A stretch of DNA of 32,396 nt from positions 1-32,396 of the forward strand of contig CAISVF010000074.1 of NCBI GenBank assembly GCA_903888765.1, written 5' to 3'. Shown piece after piece: positions 9,298 to 17,564 of the stretch (position 1 is the first letter of the stretch; every line of letters begins with the position of its first letter). The notes below the pieces were generated by a model that saw only the letters and a program-made list of their open reading frames with translations, was not told where the DNA came from and did no database searches. Source of the DNA: an uncultured Verrucomicrobia subdivision 3 bacterium (GTDB taxonomy: Bacteria; Verrucomicrobiota; Verrucomicrobiia; Limisphaerales; UBA11358). The translations under genes and the position numbers were made by a program.

Positions 9298-9825
9298 TCA
9301 CCCATAGCGATACGGATAGCTCAACGCAAAGGTATTGGGCAGGTGGCGGATTTCGCGTACCGCTCCGTCGGTGAGCAGAACCTCTACGATGTCAAACCGG
9401 ATCTTTACCGGTGGATTGTTCAGTAAGCGCAAATAGTCCAGTGCCGTCTGCGACAGCAATCGCCGCTTGCGCGCATCCACCGCTGCGGCCGGCCGGCTCC
9501 AATCCTCAGAAGAACGGGTCTTCACTTCAACAAAAACCAGACAGCCAGCCATGGGTTGGTTCATTTGGTGAGATCCGGGGTGGAGCGTGGCCTGGATTAA
9601 TTTAGAGAGAATGGAATCATGCGAACCCTCCCGGTCGCGAAAGATCAGGTCAATTTCCCCTCGCTGGGATCGAAAGTTGGCTGTGAGGAATTTCAGGCCA
9701 ATCCGCTGCAAATGCTTTTTGGCCGCCCGTTCGCCTAGTGCGCCTCTCTGCAAATGGACCGGGTGAGTTTGGGGCGCAATATAAACTTTGAATTTTGCCA
9801 AGAGGTTCACCGGACATGAATTCAA
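9298..9825 (-). CDS. yraN: YraN/UPF0102 family endonuclease-like protein, with insertion
   Basis: Member of the YraN (UPF0102) family, a predicted PD-(D/E)XK nuclease fold of unclear biological role. Seen: RGALGERAAKKHLQRIGLKFLTANFR, then the active-site pattern GEIDLIF (residues 57-62) and LVFVEVKTR (96-104), with YLR and RFDIVEV downstream. The family is usually about 120 residues, with the two active-site strands separated by a few residues (GEIDLIxRDGxxLVFVEVKTR). Here about 28 extra residues (GSHDSILSKL...QMNQPMAG) sit between them. The start is uncertain: the track uses TTG at 9825, and an in-frame GTG at 9810 would shorten it by five residues. It stands alone between the ligase gene and the permease-kinase gene. 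Confidence 0.85.
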   Translation of the reverse strand: MNSCPVNLLAKFKVYIAPQTHPVHLQRGALGERAAKKHLQRIGLKFLTANFRSQRGEIDLIFRDREGSHDSILSKLIQATLHPGSHQMNQPMAGCLVFVEVKTRSSEDWSRPAAAVDARKRRLLSQTALDYLRLLNNPPVKIRFDIVEVLLTDGAVREIRHLPNTFALSYPYRYG

Positions 9826-9920
9826 CCCGAACGGAACACTATTGCCAATCTATTCCGGAGGCTAATTCCTCCAGAATTTATCCAAAGCTAACCTGCTCAG
9901 GTAAATCGAATGCACGGCAC

Positions 9921-12900
9921 TTAGCTCTCTGCGCCCTGATTCAACTCTTCCTGAACAGAAAGCAATACCTTCCTCAGGGCGTCCAGCCGCAGCGGTTTGG
10001 GCAAAAATCCGTTCATTCCTGCTTCCTTGCACGCATCCTGATCTTTCCTCATCACGTTAGCGGTCAGAGCGCAAATATAGGGTTGCCGAATTTTGGGGTT
10101 TTCTTGACCCAATCTCCTTACTTCACGGGCTGCCGTAAAACCATCCATCTCCGGCATGTGCAAGTCCATCAGAATAAGGTCGTAAACGTTGCGTTTGGTA
10201 ATCTCCAGGCATTCCCAGCCATTGCCGACGGAATCCGCCTGGTATCCCAGCACACCCAGCATCCGCAACGTCAGTACCCGGTTGATTTCGATGTCTTCCA
10301 CGAGCAGGATCCGGAGGGGCTTGAATGGTTTCTCCAGCGCCGGCTGTGGCGCGACGCGCATGTCCGGCGGTTGGAAATCCACCTTTTCACCGGCAGTTTT
10401 GGCAACCTCTACGGGCAGGGTAAAAGTCACGGTGGTTCCCTTGCCTAACTGGCTTTCCATCGCAATGCTTCCGCCCATAAGTTCAACCAGGGTTTTGGAA
10501 ATGGCGAGGCCCAAGCCGGTGCCGCCCTGCTTGCGGGTGGTCGAACTGTCCACCTGGCTGAAAGGTTTGAACAGGGATGCGATTTTTTCGGCAGGAACGC
10601 CGATGCCAGTGTCGATTACTTTAGTCATAATCATAATTTTTCCGTCCTCTCGCCTTGTCGGGTCCTGATGAACATTTACCGTCACTGTGACGGTGCCTTG
10701 GGGGGTGAATTTAACCGCGTTGCCGACCAAATTAACCAATACCTGATGGAGGCGGGTGCTATCGGCAACGACAATCTCAGGCACGTCGGATTCGACGTGC
10801 CATGACAATTTTACTTTCTTTTCCTGACCCGGGGTGCAGATCTCGATCGCATCCCTCAGGCAATTGGCCAGATTTACCGGCTGCATTTCCAGTCGCAATT
10901 GGCGGGCTTCAATGCGGGAAATGTCGAGGATGTCGTCAATGATCACCAGCAGTGAGTCGCCGCTCTTGGAAATGGTTGTCACATATTCGCGCTGTTGCTC
11001 GCTGAGAGGGGTTTCTTGCAAGAGCGTGGCAAATCCCAGCACAGCATGCATCGGGGTGCGGATTTCATGGCTCATTACGCCAAGGAATTCACTCTTGGCA
11101 CGGTCCGCTGCCTCAGCGGCTTCCTTGGCCTGGCGCAATTGTACTTCCGCTAGTTCGCGTTCCACCAGGAGGGCGGCTAGCTCATTAACCCGTTGCTCCA
11201 GCTTCTGGTTGGCCACCGTCAGATCTTGTCGCGCCTGGCTTAATCCTTCGCGTGCCCCGCCCAAACCTTCCGCGCTGCGGGCGATTTCAAACTGTAATTT
11301 ATTAAAACTATCGGCCATTTCGCCCAGCTCGTCTTTAGAATGAACGCCCACCGGCTGGTAATCCACCCGGGCATGGGCAGCTTTCAGGTCCCCCTTGCCC
11401 AGCGCCTGCATCGCCCGCGAAAAATCAGTGATGGTGCCGCTGACTAGCCGGTCAGCGGCTTTGGCCACCTGCACGGCGGAATGGGCAATCATCCCGGGCA
11501 ATACCATGCCCACCGTGATCGTCAGCATCGCTACCGCTACAAAAATGTCGGCCAGAAGTGTTAGCAGGCCGGTGTCCTGCTTGGGAATGGCATTAAAGGC
11601 GATCAAATAGCCGGCACCATCCAGAAAAAGCACCAGCAGCATGGCTCCGGTCAGTTTGATGTGCAGGGTGCGGGCAATGCCAGGCAGACCCATTTTGCGA
11701 CGGTCAGAATAACGGCGCCAGGCGTATAAGGCGGCTCCGGAATAAGCAAAGGTCAGACCGATGAGCACTGTGGAGAGTCCGAATTGTTGAAAACCAAAAA
11801 TGGCGGTTATGGCCCAAATAATGGCTGCGCCGACTCCGAGCAAAACCAATCCCTTGGGTGCCCGGTACGGTCTTGGCAGGTCCGGTTCATTCTTGCGCAG
11901 CAGCCACACGGCTACATTGGGCATGCCGATACCGATCAGATAGGTGAAGTTGGCCGAGGCTACCAGCCAGATCGGATCGCCGATCCACATAAACCAGATG
12001 GAAAAGCCGGCGGTCAACAGGGTGGCTACCCACGGTGCATCGGTTCGGGAGCGCCAGGCCAGAAATTCGGGGGCCAGGCCATCTTCTGCCAGTTGTGATA
12101 ATGTTCGAGATGCCCCTGCCAGCGGTTGCAGAGTGCCATGAAACATGTTGAAGGTCATGAAACCCAGCGCAGCCGCTTTGGCCCCACTGCCAAACACCGG
12201 GGCAAAAGTAGGCCCCAGCACTTGAATCAAATCCTTGCCGAGCGCTTCCGGTCCCAACGCGCCGAGCCAGACCAGTGGTAAAATTACAAAATAAACCGAG
12301 GCCATCAGTCCCGATGCCAGGACTGCTCTCGGCACGTTTTTTTCCGGGTTGATCGTTTCACCCACGTGACAGGTTGCCGCCTCAAAAGCCGGCGCGGCAA
12401 AGCCCACCAGATATAAGCCTGCCATCGCGCTGGACAACGCCCCAAACCAGCCGGGAAAGGGGAGGGTTAAATGGAAAGTGGTTGCCTGATGCCAGTCCAC
12501 CTTGCCGGTCAGGACCGGTGCCATAAATGAAATAAAAGCCAGGCTGGCGGAAGTAAAGGCAAACGGAAGGGCAAAACGGCCGGTCCATCTTACCCCGCAG
12601 AGGTTGACCACCGTAAAGATGCATACAATCGACAAGGCAATCCACTTGGCGTCGAGAGAAACTCCCAGCCAGTCATGAATGGCGGCTGCGGAGAGTAAAG
12701 CGGTCAAACCGCAGGTGGGCACCCAGCCCCACCAGTAGCAAACGCCGGTTAAATTTGCCAACACCGGACTGTACGGTTTAAATGCTTCGGCACAGGTAGC
12801 GGCAATGCCGCCCACCCGCTTGGGATACATCAGAATCAGTTCCACCCAACCCGGTGCCGCGGCCCAGCTCAATAAAAGTCCCAAAATCAGCAATGGCACC

Positions 12901-13061
12901 GCCGCACTGCCTTGGCCGGGAATGGGGTCTTGTCCAATGAACAGGGCGGCAATTAGAAATAAGCTCTGGTTGCTGCCGCCCATGGCCATGGCGGTGGTGG
13001 TCAGCCATCCCAACGTCCGGGGATGTTCACGCATGGGGGCAGTCGTCGCGGCGGTGTTCAT
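9921..13061 (-). CDS. APC-type amino acid permease fused to hybrid histidine kinase
   Basis: A 1046-residue single reading frame. Residues about 15-450 form a 12-helix APC-superfamily permease: the first helix contains MAMGGSNQSLF, then YPKRVGGIAATCAEAF, GFAAPAFEAATCHVGETINPEKNVPRAVL and GASRTLSQLAEDGLAPEFLAWRSRTDAPW, all in the order found in amino acid transporters. Two further hydrophobic segments (about 467-492 and 499-528) lead to a HAMP-like region (SKDELGEMADSFNKLQ, 575-590) and a coiled coil (600-655). A HisKA domain follows (FLGVMSHEIRTPMHAVLGF, phospho-acceptor H665), then a HATPase domain (N-box LVNLVGNAVKF, DTGIG, GGTGLGLAISK) and a receiver domain (VEDIEINR, phospho-acceptor D966 in LILMDLHMP, K1022). 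All catalytic residues look intact. The design recalls CbrA, but with an APC rather than an SLC5 transporter. Ligand and partner regulator are unknown; no response regulator gene is adjacent. Confidence 0.93.
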   Translation of the reverse strand: MNTAATTAPMREHPRTLGWLTTTAMAMGGSNQSLFLIAALFIGQDPIPGQGSAAVPLLILGLLLSWAAAPGWVELILMYPKRVGGIAATCAEAFKPYSPVLANLTGVCYWWGWVPTCGLTALLSAAAIHDWLGVSLDAKWIALSIVCIFTVVNLCGVRWTGRFALPFAFTSASLAFISFMAPVLTGKVDWHQATTFHLTLPFPGWFGALSSAMAGLYLVGFAAPAFEAATCHVGETINPEKNVPRAVLASGLMASVYFVILPLVWLGALGPEALGKDLIQVLGPTFAPVFGSGAKAAALGFMTFNMFHGTLQPLAGASRTLSQLAEDGLAPEFLAWRSRTDAPWVATLLTAGFSIWFMWIGDPIWLVASANFTYLIGIGMPNVAVWLLRKNEPDLPRPYRAPKGLVLLGVGAAIIWAITAIFGFQQFGLSTVLIGLTFAYSGAALYAWRRYSDRRKMGLPGIARTLHIKLTGAMLLVLFLDGAGYLIAFNAIPKQDTGLLTLLADIFVAVAMLTITVGMVLPGMIAHSAVQVAKAADRLVSGTITDFSRAMQALGKGDLKAAHARVDYQPVGVHSKDELGEMADSFNKLQFEIARSAEGLGGAREGLSQARQDLTVANQKLEQRVNELAALLVERELAEVQLRQAKEAAEAADRAKSEFLGVMSHEIRTPMHAVLGFATLLQETPLSEQQREYVTTISKSGDSLLVIIDDILDISRIEARQLRLEMQPVNLANCLRDAIEICTPGQEKKVKLSWHVESDVPEIVVADSTRLHQVLVNLVGNAVKFTPQGTVTVTVNVHQDPTRREDGKIMIMTKVIDTGIGVPAEKIASLFKPFSQVDSSTTRKQGGTGLGLAISKTLVELMGGSIAMESQLGKGTTVTFTLPVEVAKTAGEKVDFQPPDMRVAPQPALEKPFKPLRILLVEDIEINRVLTLRMLGVLGYQADSVGNGWECLEITKRNVYDLILMDLHMPEMDGFTAAREVRRLGQENPKIRQPYICALTANVMRKDQDACKEAGMNGFLPKPLRLDALRKVLLSVQEELNQGAES

Positions 13062-13540
13062 GACAAATTCGATTGTGTGTTTCCAACCAGGCTAGCCGGG
13101 CAAAAATGGACCTGCAACTGCTGGTTCCCATGGCTGCCAGCTTCATTCATTGGACAAAATAATTCAACTAGTCTTCTACTCATCAAAAAAGTGGCATCGC
13201 ATCGCTGCGCCGCCGATTGGTAGCTTAGGTTTGATTTGCATAGCCTAAACTAGTAAGCAAAAATTGTGCCAACAGAAACAGCCGATTTTTCGCAGTATTT
13301 TACAGGAATCAGGCGTTGCTTAACCATGCAAGCAATGCAATTGCACGGCTTGCGCAGCGTTCATAAACACAAAAAGTTGGGATGGATAGCCAGAAAATTG
13401 AGGGTGCCGGCAATATAATGCCACTCGCAAAGCGGACGCAATTTACGCCAATAATCGTTGGTAAAAACTATCGTCCGCTCTTGCCCCTCGCCCGCAACTG
13501 CAGAAAACACCTGTTTTCTGGAAGCCTCACCGAATCTTCT
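13062..13540. other. 479-base intergenic region upstream of the permease-kinase gene
   Basis: No open frame with a recognisable protein is seen. The stretch is visibly more AT-rich than its neighbours. It holds the 26-base dyad at 13328-13353, reported separately. It lies upstream of the permease-kinase gene and downstream of the TerB-like gene, so it should contain the kinase promoter, but I cannot pick a convincing -35/-10 pair. The track ORF at 13382-13576 (plus) shows no family features. Confidence 0.6.
13328..13353. promoter_or_regulatory. Composite 26-base dyad, possible operator
   Basis: The arms GCAAGC (13328-13333) and GCTTGC (13348-13353) flank a perfect palindrome TGCAATTGCA (13336-13345). 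Both share the same centre at 13340.5, so 22 of 26 positions are symmetric. It sits about 270 bases upstream of the permease-kinase start. This shape is that of a homodimeric regulator site, but no regulator is known and function is inference. Confidence 0.35.
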
Positions 13541-13918
13541 TCAGAGCCGGAATTTCATCCGCAATTCCATCAATAAAGTGCTTTCCCAGGTACTGACGTT
13601 GTTGTCGCTGGTCATCAATTGTTCTACTGCGGCATAAACCTGCTTTTGCTGCTTTCGACCGGTAAAAACCTCAGCCAACCCCAAAGCCAGTTCCTTGGCT
13701 TTGTGGATGGATTGAATACTGGGCCGTATCCTGGTCACCGCCGCATCAAATTCACGGTGGCGGTCAATTTCGTCAGTAAATCCCATGGCCGCCAACACTT
13801 GCTGCAGCTTTTGATCTTCAAAAGAAGTCAGATGCCCGTCCGCATACATGGCTAAAATCAACAAATCGAAAAGCGCCTGTTTTTGGGATGCCGAAAAATT
13901 TTCGAGTTCAAAATCCAT
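13541..13918 (-). CDS. TerB-like small protein
   Basis: A 125-residue predicted soluble, all-alpha protein. The segment FDLLILAMYADGHLTSFEDQKLQQVLAAMGF has the look of the acidic helical repeat of TerB/TerB-like and DjlA N-terminal domains, where an ADG(x)ExxxL turn binds metal. The second half (KAKELALGLAEVFTGRKQQKQVYAAVEQLMTSDNNVSTWE) is consistent with the same fold. The ATG at 13918 was chosen over the track start, 18 residues upstream, because MDFELENFSASQ begins the conserved helix region. No other tellurite-resistance gene is nearby, so the family name should not be read as a function. It is followed by a long intergenic region before the permease-kinase gene. Confidence 0.65.
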   Translation of the reverse strand: MDFELENFSASQKQALFDLLILAMYADGHLTSFEDQKLQQVLAAMGFTDEIDRHREFDAAVTRIRPSIQSIHKAKELALGLAEVFTGRKQQKQVYAAVEQLMTSDNNVSTWESTLLMELRMKFRL

Positions 13919-14191
13919 GGCTGAAATTAACACAATTTGCCGCGAATGGTAAGAGGGAAGCAGATTTTGCATTTCCAGAATGGGTGGCCATCCGATGGAA
14001 CGAACTTATCCAATGCGGTTTGCGTGCTTTGGAGAAAAGGTTTCAACGGAGGGAAGTCTAAAAGTATTCCCGCCCGCCCCGCCCCTGGTTACTGATATTT
14101 GCGCCTGCGGCTGCTTTTCCAGCCGGCCGGAACTTCGCGCAAAATAATTGTTTGAATCGCACGCAAAACCGGTTAGTTATTCCCCGCTGAA

Positions 14192-15478
14192 ATGAAACCA
14201 ACCGATCTGCGGGGTATCCTGCAATATATTCCGCAATTCCGCGAGCGGACCTTCGTGCTCGCGCTGGATGGCGCTATTGTCACCGACGAAAATTTCGCCA
14301 CGCTCCTGCTGGATGTGGCGGTGCTGCGTTCGCTGAATATTCGCGTGGTGCTCGTTCATGGCGCCTCGGCTCAGATCAAGGCGCTGGCGGAGAAACACGG
14401 CCTCAAGCCGTCGAACGCCGATGGCTCGGGCATCACAGATGCGCCGACCTTGCAAATCGCGATGGACGCCGCAAACCGGTTGACGCACGAGATTCTCGAG
14501 GGGCTTTCGGCGAACGACCTGCGCGCGGCCTGTCCGAACGCCATCATTGCCCACCCGCTCGGCATTCTTCAGGGCGTGGACCATCTGTGCACCGGCAAAG
14601 TGGAGCGGGTGGATGTGGACCTGCTCCAAACCTTGCTCGCGCAGGGCATTATTCCGGTAATCCCACCGCTGGGCTTCGACGGCGACGGCAAGACTTATCG
14701 CGTAAATTCCGACAGTGTGGCGGTGGCGGTGGCGGACGCATTAAAGGCGGTGAAGCTGATGTTCATCACGCCGCAGGATGGTATTCTCGTGCAGGGCCGG
14801 CTCATTCGACAAATGTTGCTGGCGGACTTCGAATCCGTCCTCGCGCTGCAAAAAAACGACATTACGCCCGAGCAGCTATCCAAGGCGCTGCACACGGTGA
14901 CTGCGTGCAAGTCCGGCATTCCGCGTGTCCACGTGATCAATGGCAAGGTGGACGAAGGGCTGCTTGCCGAGGTGTTTTCCAACGACGGCGTCGGCACCCT
15001 CATTTATGCGAATGAATATCAGCAGATTCGTCGCGCATTGAAAAAGGATATCCGGGCGATCCAACTGCTCACCAAGGCGGCGGTGGAATCGGCTGAACTC
15101 GTCAAGCGGACCCGCTCGGTGATCGAGAAGCATCTCAGTGATTATTTTATTTTCGAAATTGATAAAAACCCCGTGGCCTGCGTGGCGCTGCACGTTTATC
15201 CCGAGCAAAAAAAAGGGGAGCTGGCCTGCCTCTATGTCAACCCGGCGCATGAAAACCATGGCATCGGGAAAAAATTGATTCAGTTCGTCGAAAATAAGGC
15301 GCGGGAAATGGGACTGGGCGAATTGCTCACGCTCTCGACTCAGGCCTTCACTTATTTTCAGTCCAAAGGCGGATTCAGCGAAGGCACGCCGGATGATTTG
15401 CCGCCGGCGCGGCGTGAGAAATACGATCAGAGCGGCCGCAATTCGAAAGTGCTGGTAAAAAAACTAAACCGGGCCTGA
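14192..15478 (+). CDS. argA: N-acetylglutamate synthase (amino-acid N-acetyltransferase)
   Basis: First step of arginine synthesis: acetyl-CoA plus glutamate to N-acetylglutamate. The 428-residue product has the classical ArgA layout: an amino acid kinase-like domain (residues about 1-285; FVLALDGAIVTDENFATLLLDVAVLRSLNIRVVLVHGAS, IIPVIPPLGFDGDGKTYRVNSDSVAVAVADAL) followed by a GNAT acetyltransferase domain (about 295-428; LACLYVNPAHENHGIGKKLIQFVENKAREMG, with the acetyl-CoA loop in NHGIGKKL). In such proteins the kinase-like domain is regulatory and binds arginine. LAKAL-type and SGIPRVHVINGKVDEGLLAEVF linker features match E. coli-type ArgA. The L,D-transpeptidase gene begins 4 bases after its stop. 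argG is in the window but 10 kb away. Confidence 0.93.
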   Translation: MKPTDLRGILQYIPQFRERTFVLALDGAIVTDENFATLLLDVAVLRSLNIRVVLVHGASAQIKALAEKHGLKPSNADGSGITDAPTLQIAMDAANRLTHEILEGLSANDLRAACPNAIIAHPLGILQGVDHLCTGKVERVDVDLLQTLLAQGIIPVIPPLGFDGDGKTYRVNSDSVAVAVADALKAVKLMFITPQDGILVQGRLIRQMLLADFESVLALQKNDITPEQLSKALHTVTACKSGIPRVHVINGKVDEGLLAEVFSNDGVGTLIYANEYQQIRRALKKDIRAIQLLTKAAVESAELVKRTRSVIEKHLSDYFIFEIDKNPVACVALHVYPEQKKGELACLYVNPAHENHGIGKKLIQFVENKAREMGLGELLTLSTQAFTYFQSKGGFSEGTPDDLPPARREKYDQSGRNSKVLVKKLNRA

Positions 15479-15482
15479 TGCC

Positions 15483-16091
15483 GTGAATGCCCGGCTTTTG
15501 CGGCGGATGAGCCTGACGTTTCTTTTTTGCGCCGGCTGTGCGGGCTTCCACCCCATGAATTCCCCAAACGAGATTCCCGCCGCCTGCCGCGCGGCTTGCG
15601 ATCATTGGCAAATCAAGCCGACGACCTTTGTTTTGGTGGTCAACATTTCCCGGCAAACCGTATCGTTGTTCGAAAACAACCGGTTCGTCACCCGATTTCC
15701 CTGTTCGACCTCGCGGTTCGGCATCGGGCAAATCGAAGGCTCTAATTGCACGCCGCTCGGCTTGCATTGCATCGCGGAAAAAATCGGCGATGGCGAACCG
15801 GCGGGAACCGTATTCAAAGGCCGTCGGGTGGTCGGCCACATCTCGCAGCCGCAATTTGCCCGCGCCAGAATTACCACGCGCATTCTGTGGCTGGCCGGCA
15901 TGGAGCCGGGCTTCAATCAGGGCGGCAACGTGGACACCCATGAGCGACTGGTTTACATTCACGGTACGGGCGACCAGGCATCCATTGGCGCACCGGCCTC
16001 GCACGGTTGCATTCATCTGGCGGACGCGGATTTGATCTCTCTTTTTGATTTGCTCCCCACGGGCACATTGGTGTGGATTGCCAGGCAATGA
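15483..16091 (+). CDS. L,D-transpeptidase (YkuD domain), exported
   Basis: Predicted peptidoglycan cross-linking or lipoprotein-anchoring enzyme of the YkuD family. The 202-residue protein has a basic N-terminus and hydrophobic stretch (RRMSLTFLFCAGC) that could be a Sec signal or an atypical lipobox (FCAGC; position -3 is not the usual L/V/I). The domain starts near residue 45 (TFVLVVNISRQTVSLFENNRFVTRF) and contains the catalytic pattern HGT...SHGCIHLADADLISLFDLL, with the nucleophilic cysteine in SHGCIH. No LysM or peptidoglycan-binding domain is present. The start is GTG, 4 bases after the argA stop, so translation is probably coupled to argA. Confidence 0.88.
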   Translation: MNARLLRRMSLTFLFCAGCAGFHPMNSPNEIPAACRAACDHWQIKPTTFVLVVNISRQTVSLFENNRFVTRFPCSTSRFGIGQIEGSNCTPLGLHCIAEKIGDGEPAGTVFKGRRVVGHISQPQFARARITTRILWLAGMEPGFNQGGNVDTHERLVYIHGTGDQASIGAPASHGCIHLADADLISLFDLLPTGTLVWIARQ

Positions 16092-16134
16092 ACCAACCTT
16101 GACTTGCGCGGGACAACCATGGATTTTGACACCT

Positions 16135-16515
16135 GTGTTCGCGCGTCTCGCTAAATGGTGCCTGGTCGCCGCGCTGGTTTTGACAACCGGTGTCCAATGG
16201 GCTGCCCTGCAAACGGTCGCGTGGACGACGATGCTTGCTAGCAACCTGCGCAGCGATTCCCTGACGCAAGCCGTGGCCAAAACGTTCGACGGGGACCACC
16301 CCTGTCCCTTGTGCAAGGCCATTGCCGCTGCCAAAAAGTCCGGGAACAAAGCGGAAATCCTGACGCCGGTTATTAAATTGGAATTTCCGCCGATTCCGGC
16401 AGTATTTGTTTTTCTTGCGCCACCGCCCGTTTCTGCGTTTTCGCGGGCTGAAATTTTTGCTTCGCCCCTTTCCCTCCAACCGCCGGTGCCGCCGCCGCGC
16501 GGCTGCTTCGCTTGA
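16135..16515 (+). CDS. Small exported HPCPLC-motif protein, possible metal-binding
   Basis: About 126 residues, beginning with a hydrophobic signal-like segment (FARLAKWCLVAALVLTTGVQWAAL) and containing the motif DGDHPCPLCKAIAAAKKSGNK, then a Pro-rich C-terminus. HPCPLC offers two cysteines and a histidine for a metal; small proteins with CPxC motifs (DUF2946-like) occur beside copper genes. This placement beside two SCO genes supports a metal role, but function is inference. The start is uncertain: GTG at 16135 or TTG at 16126; the track start at 16045 overlaps the L,D-transpeptidase gene and is unlikely. It lies 40-odd bases after that gene on the same strand. Confidence 0.6.
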   Translation: MFARLAKWCLVAALVLTTGVQWAALQTVAWTTMLASNLRSDSLTQAVAKTFDGDHPCPLCKAIAAAKKSGNKAEILTPVIKLEFPPIPAVFVFLAPPPVSAFSRAEIFASPLSLQPPVPPPRGCFA

Positions 16516-16626
16516 TTCAACGCAGTTTTTTCGGGCCAACGTCGTGAGGCGTCGGCTCACATTAAATATTAATTCCTTTTCCTTGAGAACGCTGGGTGGC
16601 GCTCTCGCAATCGTTAGCTTGGCTAT

Positions 16627-17562
16627 ATGAAAAATCAAAATCTGAACGACTCTTTAAAGAAAGCCAGTGTGGGTGTGTTGCTGAGTTTTGGGGCTCCGGT
16701 CGCGGCGTTTGCCTGCGCTTGCGGCTGCGGTGTGTTTGATGTGGGCACCAGCTCCATGTTTCCATCAGATGCCGGCGGTACCGCGTTTCTGAACTACGCT
16801 TACCAAAACCAGGATCATAACTGGAGCGGCACGTCATCTGCGCCCGCTGGCAGCAATGACGATAAAAAAATCGAAACCCACTTCGTCACCTTGGGATTAC
16901 AATATCTGTTCAATCCTGATTGGGGTGTGCAATGGGAACTTCCGTTCGCCAACCGCACCTTTGATTCTGTTGGCAACACTTCCTCTCTGAATTGGACCAG
17001 TCTGGGCGATGTCCGCCTCAAGGGCCTTTACACCGGTTTCTCGGAGGATTTATCGAGTGGCCTGACGTTCGGGGTCAAGCTGCCCACCGGCAGCTACCAT
17101 CACACCGAAGCCCTTGGCAGCATTGACCGGGACACGCAGATCGGCTCCGGCAGCACGGATTTTCTGCTGGGCGGTTATCACCGTGCCCGCCTGGGAAATT
17201 CGCCCTGGAATTGGTTTGTGCAGGCAGAACTGGATATGCCGGCTTTGAAACAAGGCGATTATCGTCCGGGGCTCGAAGCAGATGCAGCCGTGGGATTTTA
17301 TTTCGACGGCCTCTCGCTCGGCCGCACCAAGGTTTCACCCGTCGCGCAGGTCATCGGTTCTTGGCGTGGGCGTGATACCGGATTGGCTGCCGCGTCGGAC
17401 AATTCCGGCTATCAGCGCATCTTGGTTTCGCCCGGACTTGAGTTTCATCTGCACCCCGTGAAAATATACGCCGACGCGGAACTGCCGGTTTATCAAAATG
17501 TGAGCGGCCATCAGTTGGTGGCGCCGGTATTGTTCAAATTGACCTTGAGCTATATGTTTTAG
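16627..17562 (+). CDS. Exported beta-barrel-like protein with CACGCG N-terminus
   Basis: A 311-residue protein with a signal peptide (KKASVGVLLSFGAPVAAFA) followed at once by CACGCGVFDVG, a four-cysteine cluster at the predicted mature N-terminus. The rest alternates polar and hydrophobic residues with many aromatics (LGLQYLFNPDWGVQWELPFANR, GLTFGVKLPTGSYHH, LLGGYHRARLGNSPWNWFVQAELDMP) and ends in LTLSYMF with a terminal phenylalanine, all typical of outer-membrane beta-barrels. I do not recognise a characterised family. The SCO gene starts 2 bases after its stop, so it belongs to the copper/SCO unit; binding or passage of a metal is a plausible but unproven role. Confidence 0.8.
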   Translation: MKNQNLNDSLKKASVGVLLSFGAPVAAFACACGCGVFDVGTSSMFPSDAGGTAFLNYAYQNQDHNWSGTSSAPAGSNDDKKIETHFVTLGLQYLFNPDWGVQWELPFANRTFDSVGNTSSLNWTSLGDVRLKGLYTGFSEDLSSGLTFGVKLPTGSYHHTEALGSIDRDTQIGSGSTDFLLGGYHRARLGNSPWNWFVQAELDMPALKQGDYRPGLEADAAVGFYFDGLSLGRTKVSPVAQVIGSWRGRDTGLAAASDNSGYQRILVSPGLEFHLHPVKIYADAELPVYQNVSGHQLVAPVLFKLTLSYMF

Positions 17563-17564
17563 GC

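Noticed and set aside
14140-14191. Promoter upstream of argA
   Set aside because: TTGAAT followed by TAGTTAT can be found, but spacing and match are weak and sigma-factor preferences of this phylum are uncertain.
15375-16520. 381-codon open frame on the minus strand
   Set aside because: Antisense to the L,D-transpeptidase and HPCPLC genes; the translated sequence is low-complexity and basic with no domain.
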